64,000 bases of DNA from Gracilibacillus sp. YIM 98692 (GCF_010993965.1 NZ_WIXM01000009.1:1-64000), one strand, 5' to 3'; shown: positions 16,244 to 25,756, numbered from the stretch's first letter. Program-made: numbers and translations. Notes: generated by a model not told the origin, from the letters alone.

Positions 16244-17404
16244 ATGAAAAAATTATTAGTTTTAATTCTTTCAATCTCTTTAGCTTTTGTAACTTTATCC
16301 ATTAAAGTAGAAGCATCAAAAGGCTTTTCTGATGTCAATCAATATTCTGATCACATTTCAAACTTAGTAAGTAAAGGAATCATAAATGGAGATCCCGATG
16401 GTTCTTTTAGGCTTGAAAAAGGTATACTTCGAATTCAGGCTGTAAATATGATTTTACGAGAGATTGGGATAGATGTTGAGAATAGTAATGCACCGGATCC
16501 TGAATTTTCGGACGTATCTACAGAAGATGGAGAATTTAAAGCTGTTGAATTAGACTTTATTAAAGGAAAACCAGACGGAACATTCGACCGGGAAATTTAA
16601 CAAGAGGAAAAATGGCATCGATTCTAGTAAAAGCCTTCATGATATTGTATCTACTTTAGCAGCAAATGGGATTACTACTGGATATCAAGACGGTACTTTC
16701 CGTTCTAATCAAGAGCTTTCAAGACAACATTTTGCTGTATTTTTATCTAGAACCATTCATTCGCTTGAAGATAATATTTGGGCAACCTTATCTGATGTAG
16801 TCGATGGTGATACTGTGAGAATAAATTTGAATGGAGAAGAAGAAACAGTTCGACTACTATTAGTTGATACACCAGAAACAGTTCACCCAACAATACCTGA
16901 ACAACCTTATGGAGTTGAAGCATCTACTTTTGCGAAGGAAACATTAAGTATTGGTAAACAAATTCAGTTAGAATATGATGGTCTTCAGCGTGACTATTAT
17001 GATAGGATGATAGGTTATATTTGGGTAGATGGAAAAATGTTCAATAAGATGTTATTGGCAGAAGGCTTAGCAAGATGCGCTTATTGAATATGATCCACCG
17101 TATACTTATCAAGAAGAGTTAAAAGAAACAGAGCTGAAGCTAAATCTGTTGAATTAGGTATTTGGAGCATAGATGGATATGTAACAGATGACGATTTAAT
17201 AGTTCTATAGACGATTCAGAAGAGAGCACTGACGATGATTCCGAATACGATGGTCCATATGATCCTTATGGTGAAGATAGAAATTGTAGCGATTTTGATA
17301 CGCATGAAGATGCTCAAGCATTCTTTGAAAGAGCAGGAGGCCCTGGAGAGGATCCGCACCGACTTGATGGTGATGGAAATGGTATAGCTTGCGAAAGTTT
17401 ATAA
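16244..17404 (+). pseudogene. Broken S-layer-homology/thermonuclease/Excalibur gene
   Basis: The N terminus is a signal peptide (MKKLLVLILSISLAFVTLS) and S-layer-homology motifs (FSDVNQYSDHISNLVSKGII; GDPDGSFR; GYQDGTFRSNQELSRQHF), then an SNase domain (VVDGDTVRINLNG, VRLLLVDTPETVHP, QLEYDGLQRDYYDRM) and an Excalibur domain ([14 protein letters not shown] ... [11 protein letters not shown]). Frameshifts lie near 16594 (one A lost), 16635-16645 (frameshift, apparently with a short deletion between SLH motifs), 17080, 17130 and 17208. It would have been a wall-bound nuclease of about 385 residues. It is paralogous to the intact gene at 9364-10581. Confidence 0.88.
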
Positions 17405-17419
17405 AACGATCTTCTTCAG

Positions 17420-17447
17420 CTCCTCATTTCATATGAGGGGTTTTTTT
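17420..17447 (+). terminator. Terminator of the broken nuclease gene
   Basis: Stem CTCCTCAT / ATGAGGGG with loop TTTCAT-like spacer followed by seven T; begins 16 nt after the stop codon. Confidence 0.7.
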
Positions 17448-17693
17448 ATGTTTTATATTAACAAATTTTAACAAGTGATATATTGGAAAATGTCGAAAAT
17501 GTTATTGATGTCATATAGAAGGGAGGAGAAAAGGTTGAACTTGAAAAAAGATTTAGTTTAGAATCCATGAGAGATAAGGAATCACGAAGAATTGCAGTGA
17601 AAGTATACGATGATTACGTAGGTCGTTCGTTTGTTTATTACGATAATGAAATAAAGAACTTAGGAGAAAAGATGCCAGATTTACAACGCTTCA
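17421..17693 (+). repeat. Second copy of the 270-bp duplicated block (first copy 11031-11316)
   Basis: Both copies run from the CTCATTTCATATGA hairpin through ATATTAACAAATTTTAACAAG and TTATTGATGTCATATAGAAG to the 81-aa gene, and similarity stops at GATTTACAACGCTTCA. After that the sequences are unrelated. The copies are direct repeats about 6.4 kb apart. Confidence 0.75.
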
Positions 17694-17695
17694 AA
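17535..17695 (+). pseudogene. Truncated, frameshifted copy of the 81-aa gene
   Basis: Matches 11148-11316 (SLESMRDKESRRIAVKVYDD, then GEKMPDLQRF) but the TTG start region has a small deletion that shifts the frame (TTG now leads to a stop within nine codons), and the last 26 codons are replaced by unrelated sequence. An ATG at 17567 could start a chimeric 100-residue frame, but it has no ribosome site. Confidence 0.7.
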
Positions 17696-17786
17696 AAATA
17701 TAATACACTCCCTTCGTTAAAGAGACACTCTCTAATATTTTGGAATAATTATATTCATATTTGTCTTAAATGTGAAATTGAACCAA

Positions 17787-17841
17787 CAAAAAATAAAAAG
17801 GATAAAAATTATCACCTAATTTTTATCCTTTTTATTTTTTG
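17787..17841. terminator. Perfect 24-bp inverted repeat, bidirectional terminator
   Basis: Left arm 17787-17810 and right arm 17818-17841 are exact reverse complements around loop ATCACCT, with GGAT in the centre of each arm and A/T runs at the ends. It lies at the junction between the accessory island and the sugar locus. Confidence 0.75.
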
Positions 17842-17992
17842 TTTAAAAAGCTATGCAATTTCTTATTAAATTTTAATACTAAATTCGTTAATTGTTGAGA
17901 AGAACTGTTTCAAATATTTCCTTAAAATAAACTTATTAGCAAAAAAATGATGAAATATAATCTTATTAACAAATAAAAGGAGTTGAAAAGTA

Positions 17993-18781
17993 ATGCAACT
18001 AGGGAACATATCTACTCCAACAGTTGACAGTTTTAAACGTTCAAAAGAAAGGGGTTTAGATTTTCTAGAGTTTTGTATAAACGAAGGCAACGATGTAGAG
18101 GCGTTTTATCAATCTCGCAACGATTTACTAAATTTCAAAAATGAATATGAAATCGATGTGCAATCAATTGGTCGATGGAAGTCATTGCGCGTAGATGAAA
18201 AAGGAAAAGTAATCGAAGAAGAATTAGAAAAATGTTTTCGGTTAATTGATGTTGCAAGTGAATTAGAATGTCCTAATTTTGTCAGTGGATGTAATTATGT
18301 AGAGGAACTATCCTACTTTGATAATTGTGCCGCTGCAATTGATTTCTTTTCAAAATTAATTGCCTATGGAAAACCTAAGGGTGTTAACGTATCTTCGTAT
18401 AATTGCCGCAAAGTTAATTTTGTCCATAATCCTGTTGCTTGGAAATTGGTGCACGGACATTTGGATGAGTTAGGAATAAAGTTTGACCCATCCCATAGCA
18501 GATATTTTGGCGGAGATTATTTGCAAGAGACGATGGATTGGGGGCACCGTTTTAACCATGTACATTTGAAGGGTTCGATGATCATAAGTGGTGAACGAGT
18601 TGACGACCCTCCGGCTGGACTTGATCAAACAGATTGGAAAACATTTATTTCCATGTTAAGAGTGAAAAATTACACGGGTGGATTAAGTATTGAACCGCAT
18701 TCTCCCGTATGGACAGGCGAATTAGGAGAACATGGAATAAATTACACAATTGATTATATGAAGGGATTACTATTTAAATGA
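17993..18781 (+). CDS. Sugar phosphate isomerase/epimerase (TIM barrel)
   Basis: A 262-residue xylose-isomerase-like TIM barrel. Metal-site elements are visible near the C-terminal half: KFDPSHSRYFGGDY, a His in FNHVHLKG and Glu in GLSIEPHSP. Such enzymes isomerise or epimerise free, phosphorylated or 3-keto sugars and often sit beside Gfo/Idh dehydrogenases, as here. AAAGGAG precedes ATG 17993. It heads a plus-strand group with the dehydrogenase copies and the broken GH43 gene. Its exact substrate is unknown. Confidence 0.8.
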   Translation: MQLGNISTPTVDSFKRSKERGLDFLEFCINEGNDVEAFYQSRNDLLNFKNEYEIDVQSIGRWKSLRVDEKGKVIEEELEKCFRLIDVASELECPNFVSGCNYVEELSYFDNCAAAIDFFSKLIAYGKPKGVNVSSYNCRKVNFVHNPVAWKLVHGHLDELGIKFDPSHSRYFGGDYLQETMDWGHRFNHVHLKGSMIISGERVDDPPAGLDQTDWKTFISMLRVKNYTGGLSIEPHSPVWTGELGEHGINYTIDYMKGLLFK

Positions 18782-18800
18782 AGGTTTAAGGAGCAATTAA

Positions 18801-19066
18801 ATAGCTAACAGAAAGTTAAGATATGGATTGATTGGTGCTGGTGATAATGCAGAAAAAAAGTACGTTAGCCATTTTTCGCAGCTTGATTACTTCGAATTTG
18901 TCTCTGTTTGTGATAGAAATATCCAAAGCAGCAAATAAACTAGCGGTAAAATACAACATTGAAAGAGTTTATCGAAATTATCGTGAGATGTTGAAGCAAG
19001 AGGATTTGGATGTTGTTAGTATTTGTAAACCTTATGAAATTGATAGAAATATCTATTTTTTGCACT
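18801..19066 (+). pseudogene. Gfo/Idh dehydrogenase N-terminal fragment, copy 1 of 3
   Basis: Starts like the intact gene (KLRYGLIGAGDNAEKKYVS) with a ribosome site AAGGAG, but the position of the start codon reads ATA in place of ATG. A stop at 18937 and a frameshift follow; a second frame continues EMLKQEDLDVVSICKPYEID and ends within the Rossmann domain. It is more diverged than copy 2, so it is the older copy. Confidence 0.75.
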
Positions 19067-19138
19067 AGGAAATGGGGTTAATTACGTTTAGTTAATTTAA
19101 CTTTTGCACTAATTAACAAATGATGGGAGAGAAAAGTA

Positions 19139-19429
19139 ATGAGTAATAAAAAATTAAAGTATGGATTGATTGGTGCTGGCAGTAATGCAGTAAAAAAGCA
19201 CGTTAGCAATTACACAAAGCTAAGAAACATAGAATTCGTCGCTGTTTGTGATGTTAATCTTGAGAATGCAACTAAAGTAGCTGAAAAATATAATATTGAC
19301 AGTGTGTATAGTGATTATCGTGAGATGTTGAAGCAAGAGGATTTGGATGTTGTTAGTATTTGTAAACCTTATGAAATTGATAGAGATATCTATTTTTTTG
19401 CACTAGGAAATGGGGTTAATTACGTTTAG
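19139..19429 (+). pseudogene. Gfo/Idh dehydrogenase N-terminal fragment, copy 2 of 3
   Basis: An open 96-codon frame with a good start and ribosome site, nearly identical to the intact gene through SVYSDYREMLKQE, then ending as SICKPYEIDRDIYFFALGN and stop. It covers only the first part of the NAD-binding Rossmann fold and lacks the CEKP motif and the substrate domain, so it cannot be an active dehydrogenase, though it may still be translated. Confidence 0.8.
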
Positions 19430-19464
19430 TTAAGCTAATTAACAAATGATGGGAGAGAAAAGTA

Positions 19465-20544
19465 ATGAGTAATAAAAAATTAAAGTATGGATTGATTGGT
19501 GCTGGCAATAATGCAGTGAAAAAGCACGTTAGCAATTACACAAAGCTAAGAAACATAGAATTCGTCGCTGTTTGTGATGTTAATCTTGAGAATGCAACTA
19601 AAGTAGCTGAAAAATATAATATTGACAGTGTGTATAGTGATTATCGTGAGATGTTGAAGCAAGAGAAACTGGATTTTGTAAGTATTTGTACACCAAATCA
19701 TCTTCATGCAGATATTGCCGTTTATGCTTTGAGACAGGGAATTAATGTTCACTGTGAAAAGCCATTAGCGATTAATGCAAAAGAGGCGCAAAGAATCGTA
19801 GATGCTAAAAATAGATCTGGGAAAAAGGTAATGATTGGGCTAAACAATAGATTTACAAATGAAATGGTAAAACTAAAACAATATATAGATCAAGGATTTT
19901 TTGGAGACATTTATCAAGCAAAAGCTGGTTGGAAACGAAGAAGTGGTATCCCAGGGAGAGGTACATGGTTTACGAATAAAGCTTTATCTGGTGGCGGTGT
20001 TATGATTGATTTAGGTGTCCATTTTCTTGATCTACCGTTATTTCTACTAGGGCTACCAGAACCATCTTATATAACTGGTTCGACTTATCAAAATTTTGCT
20101 AAAACGACAACTCGGAATAGAAACGGTTATAAAGGAGATCCCGAGGGCATCTTTAATGTTGAGGATACAGCTGTTGGATTAATCGGGCTACAGAATGGGG
20201 CAACAATCAACTTTGAATTTAGTTGGGCTTCAAATATTGAGAAAGATGAAACTTTTATGGAGATTCTTGGTACGAAAGGTGGGGCTAGTTATATTAATGG
20301 GGAGTTAAAACTGTTTTCGGAACACTTGGAAACCTGCATTGACATTATCCCAAATTTAAACCCTAACCTCACACTAAAGAATGAGTTCGAACATTTTACG
20401 AATTGTATTTTTAATAATGAAGAGTTATACACACCAGCAGAAGATGGGGCATACATGATGAATATTATCGATCGTTTTTATGAATCGGCTGAACGTAAAG
20501 CCCCTGTATTTTTTGAAAATAAAGCTGCAGTGAACTTTTATTAA
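19465..20544 (+). CDS. Gfo/Idh/MocA-family sugar dehydrogenase, intact copy
   Basis: A 359-residue NAD(P)-dependent oxidoreductase. The Rossmann motif GLIGAGNNAVKKH opens the protein, the signature VHCEKPLAINAKEAQ lies near residues 93-107, and the substrate half shows GGGVMIDLGVHFLDLPL. Family members oxidise sugars or cyclitols at a ring carbon. GGGAGAGAAAAG precedes ATG 19465. It follows two truncated copies and precedes GH43, so a role in xylose or xyloside breakdown with the TIM-barrel isomerase at 17993 is plausible. Confidence 0.85.
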   Translation: MSNKKLKYGLIGAGNNAVKKHVSNYTKLRNIEFVAVCDVNLENATKVAEKYNIDSVYSDYREMLKQEKLDFVSICTPNHLHADIAVYALRQGINVHCEKPLAINAKEAQRIVDAKNRSGKKVMIGLNNRFTNEMVKLKQYIDQGFFGDIYQAKAGWKRRSGIPGRGTWFTNKALSGGGVMIDLGVHFLDLPLFLLGLPEPSYITGSTYQNFAKTTTRNRNGYKGDPEGIFNVEDTAVGLIGLQNGATINFEFSWASNIEKDETFMEILGTKGGASYINGELKLFSEHLETCIDIIPNLNPNLTLKNEFEHFTNCIFNNEELYTPAEDGAYMMNIIDRFYESAERKAPVFFENKAAVNFY

Positions 20545-20597
20545 CTAAGTGATTAAGTTTTTGATAGATTAATAGAAAATAAAAGGAATGAATTAGC

Positions 20598-22213
20598 TTG
20601 AACCAAGAACAATTGAAAAATCCAATCTTACCAGGATTCAATCCAGATCCATCTATATGTCGAGTTGAGGATGATTTTTATCTAGTTACTTCTAGTTTTT
20701 CTATGTTTCCAGGAATACCCATTTTTCATAGTAAGGATTTAATAAATTGGAAGCAAATCGGGCATGTGCTTGATCGACAGTCGCAGCTACATGTGACAGC
20801 GGATAATATTGTCGCTGGCATAATGGCTCCTACCCTACGTTATAATAAGGGGACTTTCTATGTGATTACATCCAATTTTAGTAGTAAAGAAAACTTTATT
20901 GTTACTGCAACTGACCCTTCTGGTCCTTGGTCAGACCCATACTGGTTAAAGGATGACGGTATTGATCCATCTTTGTTTTTTGACGATGATGGGAAGGTGT
21001 ACTATACAGGTACAGCTAGAGAAGCGAGCGGAGAACAAGTCATATGGATAAGTGAGTTCGATCTGCAAAATATGTGTTTTATTGGAGAAAAGAAAACTAT
21101 ATGGGGAGGCGCTTTGAAAAATTGTGCTTCACCTGAGGCGCCTCATCTTTATAAGAAAGATGGGTATTATTATTTGGTGATCGCAGAAGGCGGGACTGAA
21201 CATTTTCATGCTGTTACCGTAGCAAGAAGCACATCCATTTTTGAGTATTTTGAAAGTCACAAGGGAAACCCTATTATGACTCACCGACATTTTGGTAAAG
21301 ATTATCCTATTTGTAATGTTGGTCATGTTGATTTAGTTGAATTAGAAAGTGGCGAATGGTATGCAGTCATGCTAGGTTCTCGTTTAGTAGACGGTCATCA
21401 CAAAAATCTTGGAAGAGAAACATTTATTGCACCTGTCACTTGGGAGGATCATTGGCCAGTGATAAGTCCAGGAACGGGGAGAATAGAACGTAGCTATCCT
21501 GCACCAGATTTACCAACTTCAGTGTTGCAACCAATGACTACAAGAGACGATTTTAACGAAGAAAAGTTAGGGATGGAATAGGTATTTTTTGGTACGAATT
21601 ACGATAAATTCCATTCAATTTCAAACAGTAAATTAACGTTAAGTTTATTACCTCGTTCTATTAGCCAGAAACTACAAAAAATAGGTTTATCTAAAAAGGA
21701 TTTAATGGTAGCAAACTTAAGCTTTGTGGGGCGAAGGCAAGTACACATTAATTTTAGTATTTCAAGTCTGATGCGTTTTAGAGCATTAAAGGAAAATGAA
21801 ACGGCAGGACTTGTTATCATGCAAGCATTAAATCACCAACTTCGCTTGGAACGTTCCATGGAGAATGAGAAGGAGGTCATTAGGTTAATTCAGTGTACTA
21901 GTGAATTGAATGGCTATCCTTTTCATGCTAATTTTACTAGCAAAACACGGAGGTAGAACTTGCTAAGGAAGAAATTGATTACGATGATGTGGTACTCGGT
22001 GTTAGAGCAGTAGGAAATAAATATAGCTTTTTTTATGCTAAGGAAGGTGAACGCTTTACCACACTATATGATAATGGAGATGGAAAACAAATAAATCCAC
22101 CGAATATAGGTGGTATGATGGGTACTCTCCTTGGGGTGTACGCAAGCTCCAATGGTAAAGAAAGTGAAAATAATGTGGAATTCGAATGGTTTGACTATGT
22201 TGGAACAGAGTAA
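20598..22213 (+). pseudogene. xynB: GH43 beta-xylosidase with in-frame amber stop and frameshift
   Basis: The N-terminal five-bladed propeller of a GH43 enzyme is complete: NPILPGFNPDPSICR with the base Asp, DDGIDPSLFFDDDG, and SPEAPHLYKKDGYYYL with the acid Glu. At 21579-21581 a TAG stands where the family has Trp (LGMEWVF), and the frame then continues into the C-terminal beta-sandwich. A frameshift near 21940 leads to the last part (EVELAKEEIDYDDVVLGVRA), ending at 22213. The full length, about 538 codons, fits XynB. The truncated 327-residue product holds all catalytic residues but lacks the sandwich that completes the active site. Confidence 0.88.
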
Positions 22214-22290
22214 ATGATATTTTATCATATTGATTGTCTAGTCTATTAAAGAGTTAGAATTTTACTGCATTTTTTAATTTTTTTAAATAA

Positions 22291-22299
22291 TGATATAAT
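22291..22299 (+). promoter_or_regulatory. Possible extended -10 promoter for the sensor kinase operon
   Basis: TGATATAAT is an extended -10 box in an AT-rich stretch 90 bp upstream of the kinase start. No clear -35 is seen, as is allowed for extended -10 promoters. It suggests the two-component genes are transcribed apart from GH43. Confidence 0.35.
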
Positions 22300-22388
22300 T
22301 TAGATCAATAATGTTAAATCAATCGTAATAATATATTCATTCTAAAAAAACATTTTTTAATTCATCCAGCTTTCTTAGGAGAATGCAC

Positions 22389-24161
22389 ATGCTGCAGCGA
22401 CTACGAAATAGACAGCTTCATATCAAAGTATTTATTGTTTATTCGGTAATTTTGGTGGCCCTTACATCTTTGGTTGCTATACCGATAAATATGTATATTA
22501 AAGATAATTTAAAACAGACATTGGATAATGAAACAAGATCAACTGCCGAAAATATTATGACACGTCTAGATATTTTTTATAATCAGTATGAACAAATCTC
22601 TAAATATTTTTATTTAGATCAAGATCAACAGGGCATTACACCTGTAGAGTATTTTGAGATATGGAAAAACAAACCAGGTGAACAAGCTTATATAACATAC
22701 AATGCAATAATGAACAGCCTAGCCCTTAATACAGAACTCTTTGAATCAGTTACTCGAATTAGTCTTTATACAAATGATTTACTATACTTATCCTCAAAAA
22801 CTACTTCTAATAATCCTTTTAAGAAAATCGATTATCTTGAAGAAACAAGAGCTAAAAAGGGTGGTGTATCCGTACAATATAGTAGTCGTGATCCATGGTC
22901 TAAAACAAGTGATGTACCGGTATTAATATTTAATCGGCAATTACATATTAGTAATAGGGAAGTTGGCTTTTTAGAAGTTCAATTTAATGGATCAGATTTA
23001 TCTACTACTTCGCTAATGCATGGTGGTGAAATCACTGTTGTTTATGGAGATGAGAAAGTCAACAATGCTATCTATCACTCTGGTCAGGATTTGAATGAGC
23101 AACAAGTTAATCATATTCAAGATTTAATAGATTCTGAATCTGTTGGTGTAACCAATAATATGGATGGTTACCTATACCATTATCTTTATTCAAAAGAGTC
23201 TAAATTTCATGTCATTTATTCCATGGAAGAGAATAAAATCTATGCACCGGTTGATCAATTTAACTATTTAATGATTTTTATTGTTTTTATTATCATTACC
23301 TTGGCATCCACCGTCTTTTATATCACAGCTAAACGATTGACTAACCCTTTACGAAATTTAATTCGTGTTATTGACCATATTAGCTTAGAGGAAAAGCCTT
23401 TTAAGTTGGAAAATAAACATCAATTAAATGAAATAGATTCATTAAATCATTCTTTTCATTTAATGAATACAAGACTCCAACATTCACTGAATAAAATAGT
23501 GCAATTTCATACGTCAGAATCTCAATTAAAGCTCAAATTATTACAAGCACAAATTAATCCTCATTTTATCTTTAATATGATAGGTGTTATTACCATCCTC
23601 TCAAAGCGAGGTAATAATAGTGAAGTGGAAAAGGTTAGTAGGAAACTAGCAAATTTTTTAAGATACACAACATCAATGGATTATAGACAAATTGACTTGA
23701 TGAAGGAGATAGAATTTACCAAAAACTATTTAGATTTAATGAAAACAAGATATAAAGACAGGATCTCGTTTGAAATTAATATTCTAGATGAGATGAATCA
23801 TATCCCTATACCTAAAGTGATTATTCAGCCGATTGTTGAGAACTCTCTCACCCATGGATTGGCAAATAATCAGACAATAAATATTAGAGTAAATGCTGAA
23901 ATGGAAAATAATAAATGGAAAGTCCTTGTTCAAGATGATGGGGCAGGGTTCAGTGCAGAGTCAATGAAGAAGCTAGATGACCAAATAGCAGAATATAAAA
24001 ATAACCCAACTAATAATTATGACCTATCTATTGGAGGCATGGGAATTTTAAGCACCTTCATTCGGCTAGATTTGTTTTACTCAGAAAATGTAATTTTTAA
24101 TTATGGAAACAATCCATCTGGTGGAGCTTATGTATTAATTGGAGTTGGACTTAAGAACTGA
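22389..24161 (+). CDS. YesM-like sensor histidine kinase
   Basis: A 590-residue membrane kinase of the LytS/YesM class. One membrane segment lies near residues 14-36, an extracellular sensor region follows to about 295, a second segment (MIFIVFIIITLASTVFYI) and a HAMP domain come next. The kinase core has the His box QAQINPHFIFNMIG and the ATP-site PIVENSLTHGL, with GAGFS later. ATG 22389 has better spacing from AGGAGA than ATG 22383. The response regulator follows after 50 bp. In this family the ligands are usually oligosaccharides or a transporter-bound sugar. Confidence 0.9.
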   Translation: MLQRLRNRQLHIKVFIVYSVILVALTSLVAIPINMYIKDNLKQTLDNETRSTAENIMTRLDIFYNQYEQISKYFYLDQDQQGITPVEYFEIWKNKPGEQAYITYNAIMNSLALNTELFESVTRISLYTNDLLYLSSKTTSNNPFKKIDYLEETRAKKGGVSVQYSSRDPWSKTSDVPVLIFNRQLHISNREVGFLEVQFNGSDLSTTSLMHGGEITVVYGDEKVNNAIYHSGQDLNEQQVNHIQDLIDSESVGVTNNMDGYLYHYLYSKESKFHVIYSMEENKIYAPVDQFNYLMIFIVFIIITLASTVFYITAKRLTNPLRNLIRVIDHISLEEKPFKLENKHQLNEIDSLNHSFHLMNTRLQHSLNKIVQFHTSESQLKLKLLQAQINPHFIFNMIGVITILSKRGNNSEVEKVSRKLANFLRYTTSMDYRQIDLMKEIEFTKNYLDLMKTRYKDRISFEINILDEMNHIPIPKVIIQPIVENSLTHGLANNQTINIRVNAEMENNKWKVLVQDDGAGFSAESMKKLDDQIAEYKNNPTNNYDLSIGGMGILSTFIRLDLFYSENVIFNYGNNPSGGAYVLIGVGLKN

Positions 24162-24211
24162 TAAATAGCTAAATAGAGAACGGACTATAGACATAAGGAG
24201 GGAATTGGTGA

Positions 24212-25756
24212 ATGAAAATTCTAATAGTGGATGATGAACCATTCTTTATAGATGAGCTAAAGTTAATTATCGAAGAATTTGCCAACCAAGCTGATGGGGA
24301 AATTGTAGAAATCACTAGTGTTTATAGTGCTGAAGAAGCTTTACGAGTCATACCTGGGTTAATGCCAGATTGTATATTTACTGATATTAAAATGACTAAT
24401 ATGAATGGTATTGACTTAGCTAAGGAAGTTCATAGTAAATGGCCAACCATTAATGTGGTCATTATAAGTGGTTATCCGACCTTTGATTATGCAAAAGAAG
24501 CAATAAAGTTAGACGTGGTCGATTTCCTTACAAAACCAGTCTATGATGAAGAAGTCATTAACATTCTATCAAAATTAACTCATGAGCACGCGAATAAATT
24601 GTATCATTGGACTGAAAAACAATTAACCTATAAAGTGAAAAATCCAAAAGTAGAGCTAGATCCAAAACTAATAAGTCTATTGAATGATCGGTATCATTTC
24701 TTTTATCCGATTCAGGTAAAAAGCTTTGAGGGAGCATATCCCGTAGACTTTCCATTTCCTCGGCCATCGGAACAGCTGCTCATTAAAAAGATAAATGACC
24801 TATTAATAAATAGAGAGCATGTCTGGGTGGTAAGTGACAGTAATCAAGGGAATATAGTTATTATTCTTGCCTTAAGAAAGGCGGATAGAAATAAAGTTAA
24901 TTCGATTGTATCTGAAACATTTTATTATTTTTCTGAGAATGTGATTGTGTCTGTTGCAAAAGGTGAGGTTCATAAAACAATTGAAAATTTAGTAGATTCT
25001 TTACCCCTAATTCGAAATCGTTTATACAATAATTTGAAGATTGGAAAATCTCAAGTGATAGATGAATCAATGCCTGTTCATCGAAAGTGGACAAGTAAGG
25101 ATATCTTTTCTGATTCTACCTATAACAAGCTGAAGGTCTTAGTTCAAAATCAAAAATGGGATTATCTTCAAAATGAAATTATTAGTCTGTTCTCACTTTG
25201 GGAGAAAGAAGAGTATACATGTATGACAGTTGAACAAAATCTGAAAAAAATTACGAGATTGTTTGAAGAGTTAGAAGGAATCAACCATTCTTCCATATAT
25301 CTCATTGAAAAAGCGGTAGAAGAGATGGTCTACATTACTGAGTCATATGAAGAAATACAGGAGTCATATTTACAAATATTGAATGACCACTTCTATAATC
25401 AAATAAAAGGTGAAAGCAAAGATAATCAACAAATATTTAATGATATCAACAAATATTTGAAAAACAACTTACACGAACCAATCACTTTAACATTTTTAAC
25501 CACAACCTTCAATATATCGAAAACACAATTATGCGGACTGTTTCGAAAAGAGATGAATCAGTCTTTCGTAGAGTACTTAACATCATTGCGGATGGAGAAG
25601 GCCAAGGAGCTAATAGCAGAGAACCCGAAATTGCTCTTAAAAGAAGTGGCTCAAATGGTTGGTTATACGGATCACTTTTATTTCAGCAGAAGCTTTAAGC
25701 ACAATGTAGGAGTGTCGCCTAGCGTCTATAAAGAAACCTTGGTCGATAATAAATAG
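24212..25756 (+). CDS. YesN-like AraC-type response regulator
   Basis: A 514-residue DNA-binding response regulator. Residues 1-120 are a receiver domain with the acidic pair DDE (9-11), the phosphorylated Asp in CIFTDIKMTNMNG (near 58) and the Lys of LTKPV. A long linker follows, then a C-terminal AraC double HTH (LTFLTTTFNISKTQLCGLFR; VAQMVGYTDHFYFSRSFK). It is the partner of the kinase upstream and most likely activates the glycan genes around it. AAGGAGGG precedes ATG 24212. Confidence 0.92.
   Translation: MKILIVDDEPFFIDELKLIIEEFANQADGEIVEITSVYSAEEALRVIPGLMPDCIFTDIKMTNMNGIDLAKEVHSKWPTINVVIISGYPTFDYAKEAIKLDVVDFLTKPVYDEEVINILSKLTHEHANKLYHWTEKQLTYKVKNPKVELDPKLISLLNDRYHFFYPIQVKSFEGAYPVDFPFPRPSEQLLIKKINDLLINREHVWVVSDSNQGNIVIILALRKADRNKVNSIVSETFYYFSENVIVSVAKGEVHKTIENLVDSLPLIRNRLYNNLKIGKSQVIDESMPVHRKWTSKDIFSDSTYNKLKVLVQNQKWDYLQNEIISLFSLWEKEEYTCMTVEQNLKKITRLFEELEGINHSSIYLIEKAVEEMVYITESYEEIQESYLQILNDHFYNQIKGESKDNQQIFNDINKYLKNNLHEPITLTFLTTTFNISKTQLCGLFRKEMNQSFVEYLTSLRMEKAKELIAENPKLLLKEVAQMVGYTDHFYFSRSFKHNVGVSPSVYKETLVDNK

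Larger units (their letters stand above)
18801..19666 (+). repeat. Tandem partial repeats of the Gfo/Idh gene start
   Basis: Three starts lie at 18801, 19139 and 19465, spaced 338 and 326 bp. The first 200 bp of copies 2 and 3 are almost identical, while the last 110 bp of copies 1 and 2 (GAGATGTTGAAGCAAGAGG through AATGGGGTTAATTACGTTTA) are almost identical. The upstream string ACAAATGATGGGAGAGAAAAG precedes copies 2 and 3. Confidence 0.85.

Noticed and set aside
5504-21581. Stop-codon recoding (selenocysteine, pyrrolysine or suppressor) as explanation for in-frame TAG/TGA
   Set aside because: The affected sites are ordinary Arg, Trp and variable positions in unrelated families, no SECIS-like hairpin is evident, and many other genes in the window are frameshifted, so decay is simpler.
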